A stretch of 64,000 nt of DNA, from positions 12,294,001 to 12,358,000 of the forward strand of contig NC_092312.1 in the NCBI RefSeq assembly GCF_036785885.1. Direction: 5' to 3'. This document shows, piece after piece, positions 63,360-64,000 of the stretch; position 1 is the first letter of the stretch; each line of letters begins with the position of its first letter. The position numbers and the translations under genes were made by a program. A model generated the notes under the pieces. That model made no database searches. It had not been told where the DNA came from and saw only the letters and a list, made by a program, of their open reading frames with translations. The stretch comes from Coffea arabica (lineage: Eukaryota > Streptophyta > Magnoliopsida > Gentianales > Rubiaceae).

Positions 63360-63590
63360 TTTTTTGGTCAGCAACGATACATTTGTATAATATATTCTAT
63401 CCTAATCTAGGGAGAGAGGGAGCCTAAGAAGGTTGTTGTAGGGGCTAGCGGGTATACAAATCCAACTAGATCAAGGGAGTGCTATGGCACAATTCTTAGA
63501 TTTTTTTTCGCTGCTGGTGAGATTTTGAACCCTCATCAACAGCACAAGGAGGGACTTAAGTCCCTCCTTGCCATTAGGGACTTAGATTTT
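63360..63590 (-). mobile_element. SINE-like element
   Basis: On the minus strand: a hairpin, then GAGGGTTCAAAATCTCACC (a B-box-like GGTTCAAAATC), then TTGTATACCCGCTAGCCCCT, ending GTTGCTGACC followed by A9 and further A-rich sequence. This matches the plan of a tRNA-derived plant SINE. Confidence 0.5.
63545..63570. repeat. Perfect 26-bp palindrome
   Basis: AAGGAGGGACTTAAGTCCCT plus flanking bases pairs exactly with its complement over 26 bases, at the 5' end of the SINE-like element. Confidence 0.9.
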
Positions 63591-64000
63591 TTTTTTTTTC
63601 ATTTGGGTACATCCTTTGTTTAAACTTACACCCATGAAAGTCATACTTCGGTTTGTCTTATTATATTGTACGTTTTTCCTTTGGTTTGGGGAATATAGCC
63701 GTACTAAACATTATTGTCGTTTCCGCCTTGTTCAGGGATTAAGATTCAATTACCATTCGGTCACCCAAGAAACTGCCAAGAACATTATTAACTTTTTATC
63801 TCTGTGTGCTCTCTAAGACTCGCACTGATCATCCAACATATTTATTTGCATGTCCATGTTTGACACTCTTTGTCTTCTCTCTATTTTCTTTACCTTCTAA
63901 GGCAAGAAATTAAGAGTGAAATTCATGCAGTTAATTTTACGTAAAAATGTTGTTGAGCATCTTTCTGATGATTTAAAACTCCATTCTCCCAGAGACTTTT
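63591..64000. other. Unassigned sequence at right edge
   Basis: No recognisable coding or repeat signal. The frame 63616-63816 (+) has no domain. Confidence 0.3.

Noticed and set aside
1-64000. tRNA or rRNA genes, CRISPR arrays, viral insertions
   Set aside because: No complete tRNA A-box/B-box pair with cloverleaf was seen outside the SINE-like repeats, and there was no rRNA-like conservation, no regularly spaced array and no viral protein signature on inspection. A tRNAscan or profile search would be needed to exclude them formally.

Overview
The window is nuclear DNA from a flowering plant. The genes have many GT-AG introns, and intergenic and intron sequence is very AT-rich. The genes are plant-specific: a plastid triose-phosphate translocator, a RINGLET-type homeobox-DDT protein, a P-class PPR protein, a DUF679 (DMP) membrane protein and a plastid-type glucan phosphorylase. 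Spacers are filled with non-autonomous transposons. A short repeat family present three times looks to me like repeats common in asterids such as Coffea, but that is recollection, so I go no further than 'eudicot, probably asterid'.

Layout: 1-3652 holds two same-direction Helitron-like copies. About 4345-4800 is a LINE remnant. 5108-5575 (-) is a small conserved intronless gene. 6202-10599 (-) encodes a signal-peptide, coiled-coil, C-terminally anchored protein in about nine exons. 11790-24538 (-) is a 22-exon alpha-glucan phosphorylase whose first exon adds a transit-peptide-like leader and an ACT domain. 25411-26867 is a fold-back Mutator-like element. 27425-29276 (+) is a type II DnaJ/HSP40. 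30446-41019 (-) is a 19-exon RLT gene. 43053-44426 and 49967-50770 are inverted copies of one repeat on either side of the triose-phosphate translocator gene (45330-48929, -). 50956-54003 contains three further non-autonomous elements. 56507-57928 (+) is a PPR gene, 59362-59985 (-) a DMP gene, and 60-64 kb is gene-free with SINE-like sequence.

I joined the exons by hand. For the phosphorylase, RLT, translocator and DnaJ genes the exon phases close without a frame break, giving 1028, 1665, 414 and 342 residues. That is strong internal support for the models, although no alignment could be run. Two neighbours share a theme: the phosphorylase (starch breakdown to glucose-1-phosphate, predicted plastidial) and the translocator (carbon export from the chloroplast). 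I see no evidence that they are functionally clustered.

The most unusual item is the ACT domain fused to a glucan phosphorylase that also lacks the large insertion typical of plastidial PHO1/PHS1. If expressed as modelled, it would be a phosphorylase with a possible built-in small-molecule sensor.
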